From positions 1-64,000 of the forward strand of contig CAVZSF010000004.1 in assembly GCA_963777895.1 (NCBI GenBank): a DNA stretch of 64,000 nucleotides. The letters run 5' to 3'. The notes under the pieces are model-generated. The model did no database searches, had not been told where the DNA came from, and worked only from the letters and a program-made list of their open reading frames with translations. The translations under genes were made by a program, and so were the position numbers. The DNA comes from UBA2241 sp963777895. GTDB lineage: Bacteria > Actinomycetota > Thermoleophilia > UBA2241. Of this stretch, positions 31,554-39,182 are shown in pieces. Positions within the stretch are counted from its first letter, which is position 1, and every line of letters begins with the position of its first letter.

Positions 31554-32285
31554 CTAAGAACTGCTCATGGCGCGTGCCACCACCTCCGCCAGATCAAAGC
31601 ACTCGTAGGGCTCTCCCAGGTCTGCAGAGGCATCTGAGAGCATGGTCTTGCAGAAGGGGCATGCGGTGATGACGGTCTGGACCCCTGCCACCTGGATCTC
31701 CTTCGCCCGCAGGTGGTTGATGCGCTCACCCTCACGCTCTTCGAGGAACACCCTTCCGCCGCCGCCGCCACAACAGAAGCTGTCGACGCCGGAGCGTGGA
31801 AGCTCTTCGACTGAAGCGGCCGAAACGGCACGGAGAGCTGCACGAGGCTCGCGAATGATGCCTTCGTAGCGGCAGAGATAGCAGGAATCGTGATAGGCCA
31901 GGGGACCCTTCAGATGAAGCGCGGTGACGTCGAGCCTGGACTGAGTCAGCAAGCCGGCGATGAAGACGGAGTGGTGAGCCACGGGCAGACCGAGTCCATA
32001 CTCGTGCTTCAGCACTCGGTAGCAGTGGGGACAGGCGGTGACGATGCCGGCGGGTGCAAGAGCCAGGATGGCGTTCCGATTCGCCTCCATGAGGTCCTGG
32101 AACAGAAGGTCGTTGCCCATCCGCCGTGCCGGGTCCCCACAGCACCGCTCCTTCTCGCCGAGGATCTCATACGGGACGTTTGCGCCCTCGAGCACCTTGC
32201 CGAAGCTCCTGGCCACCGACTGGCTCCTCTGGTCGAACGACCCGGCACATCCCACCCAGAACAGCCACTTCTCACTGGTGGACAC
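31554..32285 (-). CDS. CCG-domain Fe-S subunit (HdrB/GlpC-like) of an ETF:quinone oxidoreductase
   Basis: A 243-residue protein with two cysteine-rich CCG domains: LFWVGCAGSFDQ, KERCCGDPARRMGN and ACPHCYR, then SCYLCRYEG, DSFCCGGGGGRVFLEE and ACPFCKTML. CCG domains hold non-cubane iron-sulfur clusters in heterodisulfide reductases and lactate and glycolate oxidases. The gene starts with GTG four bases after the membrane Fe-S gene and follows etfA in the same operon. The pair looks like a split form of the membrane ETF:menaquinone oxidoreductase found in anaerobes. Electron delivery from ETF to quinone is an inference from this context. Confidence 0.75.
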   Translation of the reverse strand: MSTSEKWLFWVGCAGSFDQRSQSVARSFGKVLEGANVPYEILGEKERCCGDPARRMGNDLLFQDLMEANRNAILALAPAGIVTACPHCYRVLKHEYGLGLPVAHHSVFIAGLLTQSRLDVTALHLKGPLAYHDSCYLCRYEGIIREPRAALRAVSAASVEELPRSGVDSFCCGGGGGRVFLEEREGERINHLRAKEIQVAGVQTVITACPFCKTMLSDASADLGEPYECFDLAEVVARAMSSS

Positions 32286-32288
32286 GCG

Positions 32289-33557
32289 TCATTCCTCCCC
32301 GACAGCGCTTTTTACCGACGCCCACTCTGCGCGCTCCGTCCAGCCGAACCCCCACGGGTTGTAGTTCGTCTCAATGTTGCGGAGCGCCAGCTGTCCCTCC
32401 GATGAGACCGCACCCTCCATCATCACCAGGTAGCGTCGCATTTGGACGAGGAGCGGGGGATGGTCGATGTGCACCGGACAGGCCTGCATGCAAGCACCGC
32501 ATGTCGTGCACGCCCAGACCACGTCTTGCTGCAGGGGTAAGCTTGTCAGCGCCTGCGCACCCTCAGACTGCCCGTCGGCGGGCAGGCCCTTGTGCGTCCA
32601 GATGAGCCGCCCCCGTTCCAGTTGTCTCCTCAGATCCAGCACTGCCATTTTTGGGGTGAGGGTCTTGCCTGAGATAAAGGCAGGGCAGACATCTTGGCAG
32701 CGCCCGCACCTCGTGCAAGCCTCTATCTCAAGCCGTTCCTCACGATTCAGCTCCGCTGCATTCCGAAGCCCGAAGGACTCGACGGTCTCGTCACTGAAGT
32801 CGATCAGGGGGAGCTTCCCCTTAGGAACGAGCGGGTCGCGAAGCGCCTGGTTGGCCGGGGCCGTGATCATGTGGGCGAGCTTGGTGTAGGGGATCGCGGC
32901 CACCAGGGTCAGCGCGGTGACCAGGTGAGCCCACCAGAGGATCCCGTACGCGCCCTCTATCGAGGCAGGTTCGAGGCTTTGAAACGGCTGTGCGAACAGC
33001 CAGCCCACCGGGTTCCACATGGAATAGGGATCTTTGGTCGCAGCCACGCGCATACCCTCGAGGACGAATCCGGCGAGCAGCACGACGAGAAGCCCGGAAA
33101 GGAGCAGCGCGTCTTCGAGACGGTTGTCGAGACGCTTCGGGCGGCGAATATAGCGACGCCACAAAGCCATCAACACACCGAGGGTCGCCGCCAAGCCGAG
33201 GATGTCGAGGACCAGCGAGAGACCCAGGTAGAAGTCGCCGCGGAACACCGGCAGGCCGAAGTCGGCCTCCAGCAGCACCATCAGGGTGCCGAACGCGAGT
33301 GCGAGCATGCCCCAGAGCATCATCAGATGCATCAGGCCGGCATATCGGTCGGACCAGAAGCGACGCTGAACGAGCAGGTCTCCAATCAGTCGGGGAGAGC
33401 GTCGCCACGACCAGTTCCAGGAGCTCGTGCGCCCTCCTTGGAAGACGAGGCGTAGTCGTGCGTAGAGACCGTAAGCGAAGACGCCCATCGCGAGTGCCGC
33501 AACCGCATACATCCAGACGTGGGCGGGAGCGGACCAGTAGATCTCTCGTGATTCCAC
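32289..33557 (-). CDS. Membrane heme/Fe-S subunit of ETF:menaquinone oxidoreductase-like complex
   Basis: A 422-residue protein. The first 240 residues hold about five membrane helices of a NarI-like cytochrome b type (VWMYAVAALAMGVFAYGLYA, MHLMMLWGMLALAFGTLMVL, WWAHLVTALTLVAAIPYTKL), with histidines suited to heme ligation. The C-terminal half has two [4Fe-4S] motifs, CTRCGRCQDVCPAF and CTTCGACMQACPV. With the adjacent CCG protein it corresponds to the domains of the FeS/NarI fusion that passes electrons from ETF to menaquinone in Geobacter-like and syntrophic anaerobes. The GTG start lies 15 bases after etfA. Confidence 0.78.
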   Translation of the reverse strand: MESREIYWSAPAHVWMYAVAALAMGVFAYGLYARLRLVFQGGRTSSWNWSWRRSPRLIGDLLVQRRFWSDRYAGLMHLMMLWGMLALAFGTLMVLLEADFGLPVFRGDFYLGLSLVLDILGLAATLGVLMALWRRYIRRPKRLDNRLEDALLLSGLLVVLLAGFVLEGMRVAATKDPYSMWNPVGWLFAQPFQSLEPASIEGAYGILWWAHLVTALTLVAAIPYTKLAHMITAPANQALRDPLVPKGKLPLIDFSDETVESFGLRNAAELNREERLEIEACTRCGRCQDVCPAFISGKTLTPKMAVLDLRRQLERGRLIWTHKGLPADGQSEGAQALTSLPLQQDVVWACTTCGACMQACPVHIDHPPLLVQMRRYLVMMEGAVSSEGQLALRNIETNYNPWGFGWTERAEWASVKSAVGEE

Positions 33558-33572
33558 GAGTCGCTCCGTACC

Positions 33573-34535
33573 TCAGCCTTCAGCTCGTATGCGCTTGATC
33601 TGCGCTGCAAGCGCTGGCACCAGCTGGTAGAGGTCACCCACCACGCAGTAGTCCGCCTTCTGCGCCATCGGCGCCTCGACGTCTTTGTTGATCGCGACGA
33701 TGACACGGGAGGACGACATGCCGGCGAAGTGCTGCACCGCCCCAGAGATGCCGCAGGCGATGTAAAGGTTGGGCGAGACTGCCTTGCCAGTCTGACCGAC
33801 CTGATGCTCCTCGGAGATCCACCCGGAGTCGACCGCGACTCGCGACGCGCCGATGGCCGCGCCAAGCGCGTCGGCCAGCTCTTTGAGCACGCCGAAGCCG
33901 TCCGGGCCCCCAAGGCCGCGCCCGCCTGACACGATGATCTCCGCGTCCTGCAGGTTCACACTGCCGCCATCGCTCATGACACTGTCGACGACCGTGCGTT
34001 GATTGGGCGGCAATGGGTCAGGCCGGAACTGGATCACCTCCGCTCTGACCGCTCGTCCACCGACGATGCCGAGGGCGTTGGGCCGGAAGGTGACAATAGC
34101 GGGATACTCGACGGCCAGCTTGGCATTGAGCTTACCGCCGTACACCGGCTTGACGAACACGAGCTGGCCCTGCTCCCAACCGAAGCTCATGGCATCAGCG
34201 ATGTACGCGGCCTGAACGCGCTGCGCAACTCGAGGCGCGATGTCCCTAACCAGGGGTGAGTTGCCCAGAAGGAGCAGGGAAGGTCGCTCGCGCTCTATGA
34301 GGTCGGCGAGCGCGGCGACCATCTGCTCTGGCCCATCGGCAGCAAGGACGAGGATCTTCTCAGCTCCCCATGTCCCGAGTTTGTCGGCGGCGGGTGACGG
34401 AACGGTCTCAGGACAGACCGCGCGCAGAGGTTCGGCTAGCTGGTCCGCAATCTGGCGGAAATTGGTGAGCAGCTCGCCGGCGACCTTCCGGGGGGCGCCG
34501 TCACGGAGTTCACAGAAGATGTAGATACCACTCAT
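33573..34535 (-). CDS. etfA: Electron transfer flavoprotein alpha subunit
   Basis: The FAD-carrying subunit of ETF, which takes electrons from acyl-CoA dehydrogenases. The 320-residue protein has the C-terminal FAD-binding block GGRGLGGPDGFGVLKELADA, DSGWISEEHQVGQTGKAVSP and YIACGISGAVQHFAGMSSSR. The N-terminal domain is of ordinary ETF type. It follows etfB by 11 bases. No bifurcating-type extra features were evident. The partner dehydrogenase upstream and the membrane oxidoreductase downstream in the same operon define a complete electron path. Confidence 0.9.
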   Translation of the reverse strand: MSGIYIFCELRDGAPRKVAGELLTNFRQIADQLAEPLRAVCPETVPSPAADKLGTWGAEKILVLAADGPEQMVAALADLIERERPSLLLLGNSPLVRDIAPRVAQRVQAAYIADAMSFGWEQGQLVFVKPVYGGKLNAKLAVEYPAIVTFRPNALGIVGGRAVRAEVIQFRPDPLPPNQRTVVDSVMSDGGSVNLQDAEIIVSGGRGLGGPDGFGVLKELADALGAAIGASRVAVDSGWISEEHQVGQTGKAVSPNLYIACGISGAVQHFAGMSSSRVIVAINKDVEAPMAQKADYCVVGDLYQLVPALAAQIKRIRAEG

Positions 34536-34546
34536 CGGTGCGCCCC

Positions 34547-35344
34547 CTAAAGAACCTTGGCTTCGTCGCGCAGGAACTCGGCGAGAACGCCCGCCGCTTC
34601 CTCCGGCGTGTCGGCCTGCACGATGCGACCCGCCTTTCTCGGAGGAGGCTCGGTGAGAGTGATGAGTCTCGTCTTCGCCTGCAGGTTGGTTTCCGCGAGT
34701 GCAAGGTCCTCAAGGGACGAAGTCTCGATCTCCATCCGACGAGCCTTCATGATCGCGGGGATGGCTGGATACCTTGGTTCGTTCAGGCCCTTCTGCGCTG
34801 TCACGACCGCCGGGAGATCCACGGTCACGACCAAGCGTCCTCCTTCTGCTTCACTTTCAGCCGTGACACTGCCATTGCCTCCTCCGTCTGCGACGGAAAG
34901 GCTTGTCACGGCATTGACATGTGGTACGCCGAGGCGTTCCGCAAGTCGCAGAGCCACTTCGCCCGAAGCGTCGTCGATGGCGACCCGGCCGCACAGGATC
35001 AGGTCGAAGCCCTCACGGCGGGCGATCGCTTCGAGGACAGTGGCAGTAATCCATCCATCCGCGTTCTCAAGTCCGTCCGCCCACACACGAAGAGCACGCT
35101 CCGCTCCCATGGCTAGGCCGAGTCGCAAGGCGTCCTCTGATCGGGGCGGGCCGACGGTGACGAGCGTCACGGACGTGGCCCCCCCGAGCTTCTCCTTGAT
35201 GCGTACGGCTTCTTCCACGGCGTACTCGTCATAGGGGTTCAAGATGAAGGTGATATCGCGATCCTCGATGGCGACACCACTTGGCCCGATGACGAGCTTC
35301 GCCTCGGTATCGGGCACCTGCTTGACACAGACAATGATCCTCAC
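34547..35344 (-). CDS. etfB: Electron transfer flavoprotein beta subunit
   Basis: EtfB pairs with EtfA. The 265-residue protein begins MRIIVCVKQVPDTEAKLVI and includes FILNPYDEYAVEEAVRIKEK, DLILCGRVAIDDASGEVALR, VDLPAVVTAQKGLNEPRYPA (the ETF beta signature with the recognition loop nearby) and a C-terminal extension rich in Ala and Glu. The GTG start is 123 bases after the acyl-CoA dehydrogenase stop. ETF gene order (etfB-etfA) is standard. Confidence 0.9.
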   Translation of the reverse strand: MRIIVCVKQVPDTEAKLVIGPSGVAIEDRDITFILNPYDEYAVEEAVRIKEKLGGATSVTLVTVGPPRSEDALRLGLAMGAERALRVWADGLENADGWITATVLEAIARREGFDLILCGRVAIDDASGEVALRLAERLGVPHVNAVTSLSVADGGGNGSVTAESEAEGGRLVVTVDLPAVVTAQKGLNEPRYPAIPAIMKARRMEIETSSLEDLALAETNLQAKTRLITLTEPPPRKAGRIVQADTPEEAAGVLAEFLRDEAKVL

Positions 35345-35466
35345 AGCTCAACCCCCTGTCGGGGACGCAGCGGTCCTTGCACCCCTTTCAGGACCGCCGC
35401 GTCCCGTATCGCGGCTCGCCCGGCTCCTCAGCGCTCTCTAGGCGAGCACGTGCCCGGTGCGCCCGG

Positions 35467-36804
35467 TCACCTGGCAGCGACTCGGACCGGCTTTGACGGG
35501 TCCCACTTGGGGCCAGCCCACTCGTAGTCGTAGTAGTCGAGCATGACGTCCATCTGCGTGCGGAAACGGCCACCCAGCCAGAGCTCGGCCTGCTTAACGT
35601 CGCGCATGTACTTCTCGACGTGATACTCGTGCGCCGAGCCGTAGGAGCCCATGAGGTCCATGATCGTTTGCAAGCTCTGACGCACACCCATCATCGTCAT
35701 CTGGTCGACGGCGGCGGCGCGGCTGTAGATGAACCTCTCCCAGGGCATGCCGTACTTCTCGGGGTGGTCGAACATGTAGCAGGCTTCCAGGTAGGCGGCT
35801 CGACAGGTCGTCCACTGCGTGAGGATGCCGCCCAGCGCGTGCACAAAGACGGAGTGCTCGCGCATGGGCTTGCCGGCAATGATGCGGTCCCGCGAGAAGT
35901 CGAGGAGCAGTTCGATGCAGGACTGCACGCAGCCGTTGACGTAGCCCGGCGTGGTGATCTTGTCCTCGACGGCGAGCTCCTTGAAGAGGTCGGCGTCGCG
36001 CACGTCGGTGCCCCAGGTGACCGCGTTCTCCACCGGCACCCGCACGTTGTCGTAGAAGATCTCGGTGTTTGTGTCGGTGCAACACATCCCCATCGTCGGG
36101 ATGGGCTTGCCGAACGACAGCCCCTCGGCGTCGGCCGGCACGACAATGAACTTGATGCCCTCCTCGCCGAGGTTGGGGTCGGTGGTACAGAGCGACATGT
36201 AACCGATGTCCGCCACACTCGCGCCTGAGGGCCAGATCTTGGCGCCGTTGATGACCCACTCGTCGCCTTCGATCTTGGCGATCGTGCGAATGGTGCGGCC
36301 GTGCTGCGTCGTGTCGTCGATGTTGGTGCCGCCCGCCGGTTCGGTGAGCGACATGGTCGCGCGGTGGTGCTTGCCGTCTTTGAGGGGCGCGCCCCACTTC
36401 TCGAGGAGGTCCATGCGTCCGGCGAACTTGATGGGCGAGTAGAACCAGTAGAGCAGGCTGACATCGAGGGCGATACCCGCGTCGGCGCGGCCCAGCTCCT
36501 CGATGAGGCAGGCGTAGGTCACGGTGCTGTCCATGACGCCGCCGGGGCCGCCCAGCTCCTCGGGCAGGATGGCGCGCGGCCAGCCGAAGTCGTACACCGC
36601 CTGCATCGCCTTGGCGATGGCTTCGTCGGCCACGGCCTGATCATGACCGAAGCCGCCGTCGAGGTCGCGGCGCAGCGGCATGATCTTCTCGTCGACGACC
36701 TCGTGGAAGCGGTCGAGGATGTCGTAGACCTCCTCGGCGGGCTCAGGCAGGAAGACCTCACAGAACTTCTTGCGCACGTCGAAGTTGGGATGGTAGTAGG
36801 GCAT
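35467..36804 (-). CDS. Acyl-CoA dehydrogenase family protein, atypical active site
   Basis: First gene of the leftward island operon, 445 residues. Conserved features are VYDFGWPRAILPEELGGPGG, SLTEPAGGTNIDDTT (flavin-binding), GDEWVINGAKIWPSGASVAD and AHEYHVEKYMRDVKQAELWL. In classical family members the last element reads RD-K-IYEGT with the catalytic Glu; here the aligned text is ELWLGG, so the usual base is absent. An Asp-Glu pair (VEDK) lies near the position of the alternative base in isovaleryl-CoA dehydrogenase. The substrate is thus uncertain. ETF genes next door support a true oxidoreductase. The ATG at 36804 is chosen because GGAGGTG precedes it. Confidence 0.8.
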   Translation of the reverse strand: MPYYHPNFDVRKKFCEVFLPEPAEEVYDILDRFHEVVDEKIMPLRRDLDGGFGHDQAVADEAIAKAMQAVYDFGWPRAILPEELGGPGGVMDSTVTYACLIEELGRADAGIALDVSLLYWFYSPIKFAGRMDLLEKWGAPLKDGKHHRATMSLTEPAGGTNIDDTTQHGRTIRTIAKIEGDEWVINGAKIWPSGASVADIGYMSLCTTDPNLGEEGIKFIVVPADAEGLSFGKPIPTMGMCCTDTNTEIFYDNVRVPVENAVTWGTDVRDADLFKELAVEDKITTPGYVNGCVQSCIELLLDFSRDRIIAGKPMREHSVFVHALGGILTQWTTCRAAYLEACYMFDHPEKYGMPWERFIYSRAAAVDQMTMMGVRQSLQTIMDLMGSYGSAHEYHVEKYMRDVKQAELWLGGRFRTQMDVMLDYYDYEWAGPKWDPSKPVRVAAR

Positions 36805-37053
36805 GGCCGACACCTCCGACAGTCGGGGACGCTTTCTTGCGCGGGCGGAGCAGATGCCCCAGATTCCGCTGCTCTTTCTGGCGTCAGCCTAGTCAGTCGA
36901 GCGTGGCAACGAATGGACTGAGCGGCTAGATAGGACCACCCGGTTGAGCAGGATTCCGTACCGAAGTGGGGGTTGGAAGCGAAGACGTCCTGATTCGGAA
37001 CGGCGTTTCGAGAGGGAGGCAGACTTCGGCCGAGCTGGCCGAGGGATGCAAAG

Positions 37054-37095
37054 TGGTGGGCCGCGTTGGATTCGAACCAACGACCTTGGGATTAA
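37054..37095. repeat. att direct repeat, right copy (inside tRNA-Lys)
   Basis: The 3' half of the tRNA-Lys gene from the CCA end to the anticodon loop, identical over 42 bases to 23993-24034. The intact tRNA faces the island interior, as expected where a tyrosine recombinase element has rebuilt the gene. Confidence 0.85.
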
Positions 37096-37129
37096 AAGTC
37101 CCCTGCTCTACCACCTGAGCTAGCGGCCC
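37054..37129 (-). tRNA. tRNA-Lys (TTT)
   Basis: A 76-base cloverleaf on the minus strand: acceptor GGGCCGC pairing with GCGGCCC, D arm GCTC/GAGC, anticodon loop CTTTTAA with TTT, T loop TTCGAAT, and an encoded CCA end at 37054-37056. The 3' half is duplicated at 23993-24034. Confidence 0.95.
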
Positions 37130-37184
37130 GCCGCCGGGGGATTGTACCGCAGGGCGGAGGGTCGGACTCAGGCGCGCGTCGGAC

Positions 37185-37877
37185 TCAGGCGCGCGGCAGC
37201 ATCGCCAGCATGACCAGGCCGTAGGTGAGGAGCACGCCGGCGACGGTGAGCACCCCCACGCGCACGCCCCGCACGTCGAAACGCTGGCCCAGCGCGATGA
37301 GGAAGAGGACGGTGGCGAGGATCACCGTGATCCGCACGTACTTCTCGCCGGTCTCGCGGGAGTGCACCGCGGTGTCGAACTCCTTGGAGGACTCTGCCGC
37401 CAGCTCGGTCGATTTGTCTGCGAGCGGGTCCCGGTAGCTCGGCATGTAGCGCGGTCCGACCGGGGCATCGGGGTTCTTCAGGGGGTCGAGCTTGAGCCAG
37501 TCTTCAAAGGCGTCGCGGTACTCAGGTGTGAAGCGACGGACCATGAGGGCGGCGAGCTTCTCGTCGCCCTTGGTTGTGGCCTCCAGCCAGGTGTTGAGGG
37601 TGGCGGCGTTGTAATCGAGCGTCTGTCCGCTGCGCCCGAAGAACTGGTCGGACTCGATGCGCAGGCGCGCAGAGGTGGCGTACTCGCGGGCGCTCTCACC
37701 GTCCCAGCGCGCGGCATGGTAGCCGCTCCATGCGGTGAGGATGGCGACGAAGGCGAGCAGGACCGCCTCGAGGATCTCGATGGTCCGCTCGTGGCGGTCC
37801 TTCTGCTTGAGGCCGTGCTTGCGGCCGTGCTCGTCGAGATGTCTGGCGATCTCGGTGTTGGCGTTCGCTTCTCCCAT
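37185..37877 (-). CDS. Membrane protein of unknown function (DUF4337-like)
   Basis: A 230-residue protein. After a charged N-terminus (HGLKQKDRHERTIEILEAVL) come one helix (LLAFVAILTAWSGYHAARWD), a soluble alpha-helical segment of about 120 residues and two closing helices (ITVILATVLFLIALGQRF and GVLTVAGVLLTYGLVMLAML). The pattern recalls DUF4337-like proteins, a weak assignment. It follows the acetyltransferase gene by 45 bases on the same strand, so co-transcription is likely. No function is proposed. Confidence 0.5.
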   Translation of the reverse strand: MGEANANTEIARHLDEHGRKHGLKQKDRHERTIEILEAVLLAFVAILTAWSGYHAARWDGESAREYATSARLRIESDQFFGRSGQTLDYNAATLNTWLEATTKGDEKLAALMVRRFTPEYRDAFEDWLKLDPLKNPDAPVGPRYMPSYRDPLADKSTELAAESSKEFDTAVHSRETGEKYVRITVILATVLFLIALGQRFDVRGVRVGVLTVAGVLLTYGLVMLAMLPRA

Positions 37878-37922
37878 TGCCTCACCCGTTGTGGCTTGTG
37901 TGCAGGTGGACGCGGGCGCCGC

Positions 37923-39078
37923 TCAGGTGCGCGCGTCCCATTCGGTCTTCAGCACGCTGAACATGACCTGGTCGATCCGGCCGTGGGCCGGGTCCACCAG
38001 GTCATCGTCGCGTGGGCCGCGCGACGCCAGGTAGCCGCGCAGCACGCCCTCGCGCGTGAACCCGAGCTTCGTCGACGAGGCGTTGCGAGGCCACGTTCGG
38101 GGTCTCGATCATGGCTTCGACGCGCTCGAGGCCGACCTCCTCGAAGGCGTAGCGGATCATGAGGAGGAGGGCCGCCGTGCCGATGTCGCGGCCGCGCGCC
38201 TCGCGCACGATCCACAGGCCCAGCTCACCGGCTTCGCGCTCCGGGTAGTGGACGAGGTTGACCGCCCCGAGCAGGTCTCCGTCCGCCGCGTCGCAGATCG
38301 CGCAGTGCGCCGTCGTCCCGGTGGTGAGCTCCCACTGCGCCTCGGCCATGAAGCGACGCGCGTCGTCGATGGTGTAGGGCGACGGCACGAAGTAGCAGCA
38401 GCGCTGGATGAGCGGGTCCTGGCAGGCGGCGGCGACGGCCTCGGCGTCGGCCGGCTCGAAGGGCCGGACGACGATTCGGCCGTCGCTCAGGTGCAGCCGC
38501 GGCAGCGGGACGACCGGGGCGCGCGGGTCCGACGGAACGATGCCGAAGGTCACCATGTCCCGCCGGGTGCCACGCGCCGTGAGGTAGCCGCGCTGCACGC
38601 CCTCGAAGTGGAACCCCGCGGCGAGCGCGACACGCTGCGAGGGGATGTTCTCGAGGTCCGTCATGATCTCGACGCGCTCCAGCCCGAGGTCGTCCAGGGC
38701 CCAGTCCCGGATGAGGCGCGCGGCGGCGGTCGCGACCCCGCGTCCCCGCGCCGAAGGGCCGACCTGATAGCCGATCTCGCCGGCCTGGCGATCCTCCGCC
38801 ACGTCGAAGGCGAAGCTGCCCAGCCACTCGTCTTCGCCGACCCAGGTGGCGGTCCAGTGTGCGGCATGCTGCTCCTGCCAACTGCCGGCGGTGGCCGCGA
38901 TCCAGTCGTCGAAGTCGCTCTCCTTGTAGGGGAAGGGGGGTCGCCACAGGAAGCGGGCGGCGAGCTCGTCGTTCAGGGCGACGACGACGGCCGCCTTGTC
39001 GGCGGGCTGCAGGGCCCGCAGCCGCAGGCGGCCGTCGCTCAGCTCCGGCGGTTGCGCTATCTCGCTCAGGTCCCTCAT
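37923..39078 (-). CDS. Tandem GNAT acetyltransferase (RimJ/RimL-like), one frameshift
   Basis: Two GNAT domains in one protein of about 385 residues. The first has GYQVGPSARGRGVATAAARL (acetyl-CoA P-loop) and ERVEIMTDLENIPSQRVALA. The second repeats the pattern with GLWIVREARGRDIGTAALLL and ERVEAMIETPNVASQR. Shortly after, near 38085, the frame changes; the shifted frame restores TKLGFTREGVLRGYL and ends FSVLKTEWDART with TGA at 37923. GNATs of this type acetylate protein N-termini or small molecules. The internal duplication may give two catalytic sites. The break may be an assembly error. Confidence 0.7.
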
Positions 39079-39136
39079 CTCGTCCTCGTCGCGGGCGGTC
39101 CCGTCCTCACCGTCATCTCCGCCATGGTAGCGAAAA

Positions 39137-39169
39137 GGGGCGGGGCGGCGCTTCCGGCCGCCCCGCCCC
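39137..39169 (-). terminator. Intrinsic terminator of purH
   Basis: A 13-bp GC-only stem (GGGGCGGGGCGGC with GCCGCCCCGCCCC), a 7-base loop, and TTTT on the minus strand just beyond the stem. It lies 14 bases past the purH stop. Confidence 0.8.
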
Positions 39170-39182
39170 CGCCCGTCTCTCG

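Larger units (their letters stand above)
24035..37053. mobile_element. 13-kb genomic island integrated at tRNA-Lys
   Basis: Everything between the two 42-bp repeats. It holds ten leftward genes (acyl-CoA dehydrogenase to nitrilase) with GC visibly below the region to the right. No integrase, relaxase or phage gene is present, so the element is probably a decayed or in trans mobilised island, or one end of a larger tandem array. Its cargo is one functional module rather than mixed genes. The alternative is a misassembly collapsing at a repeated tRNA sequence. Confidence 0.6.
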
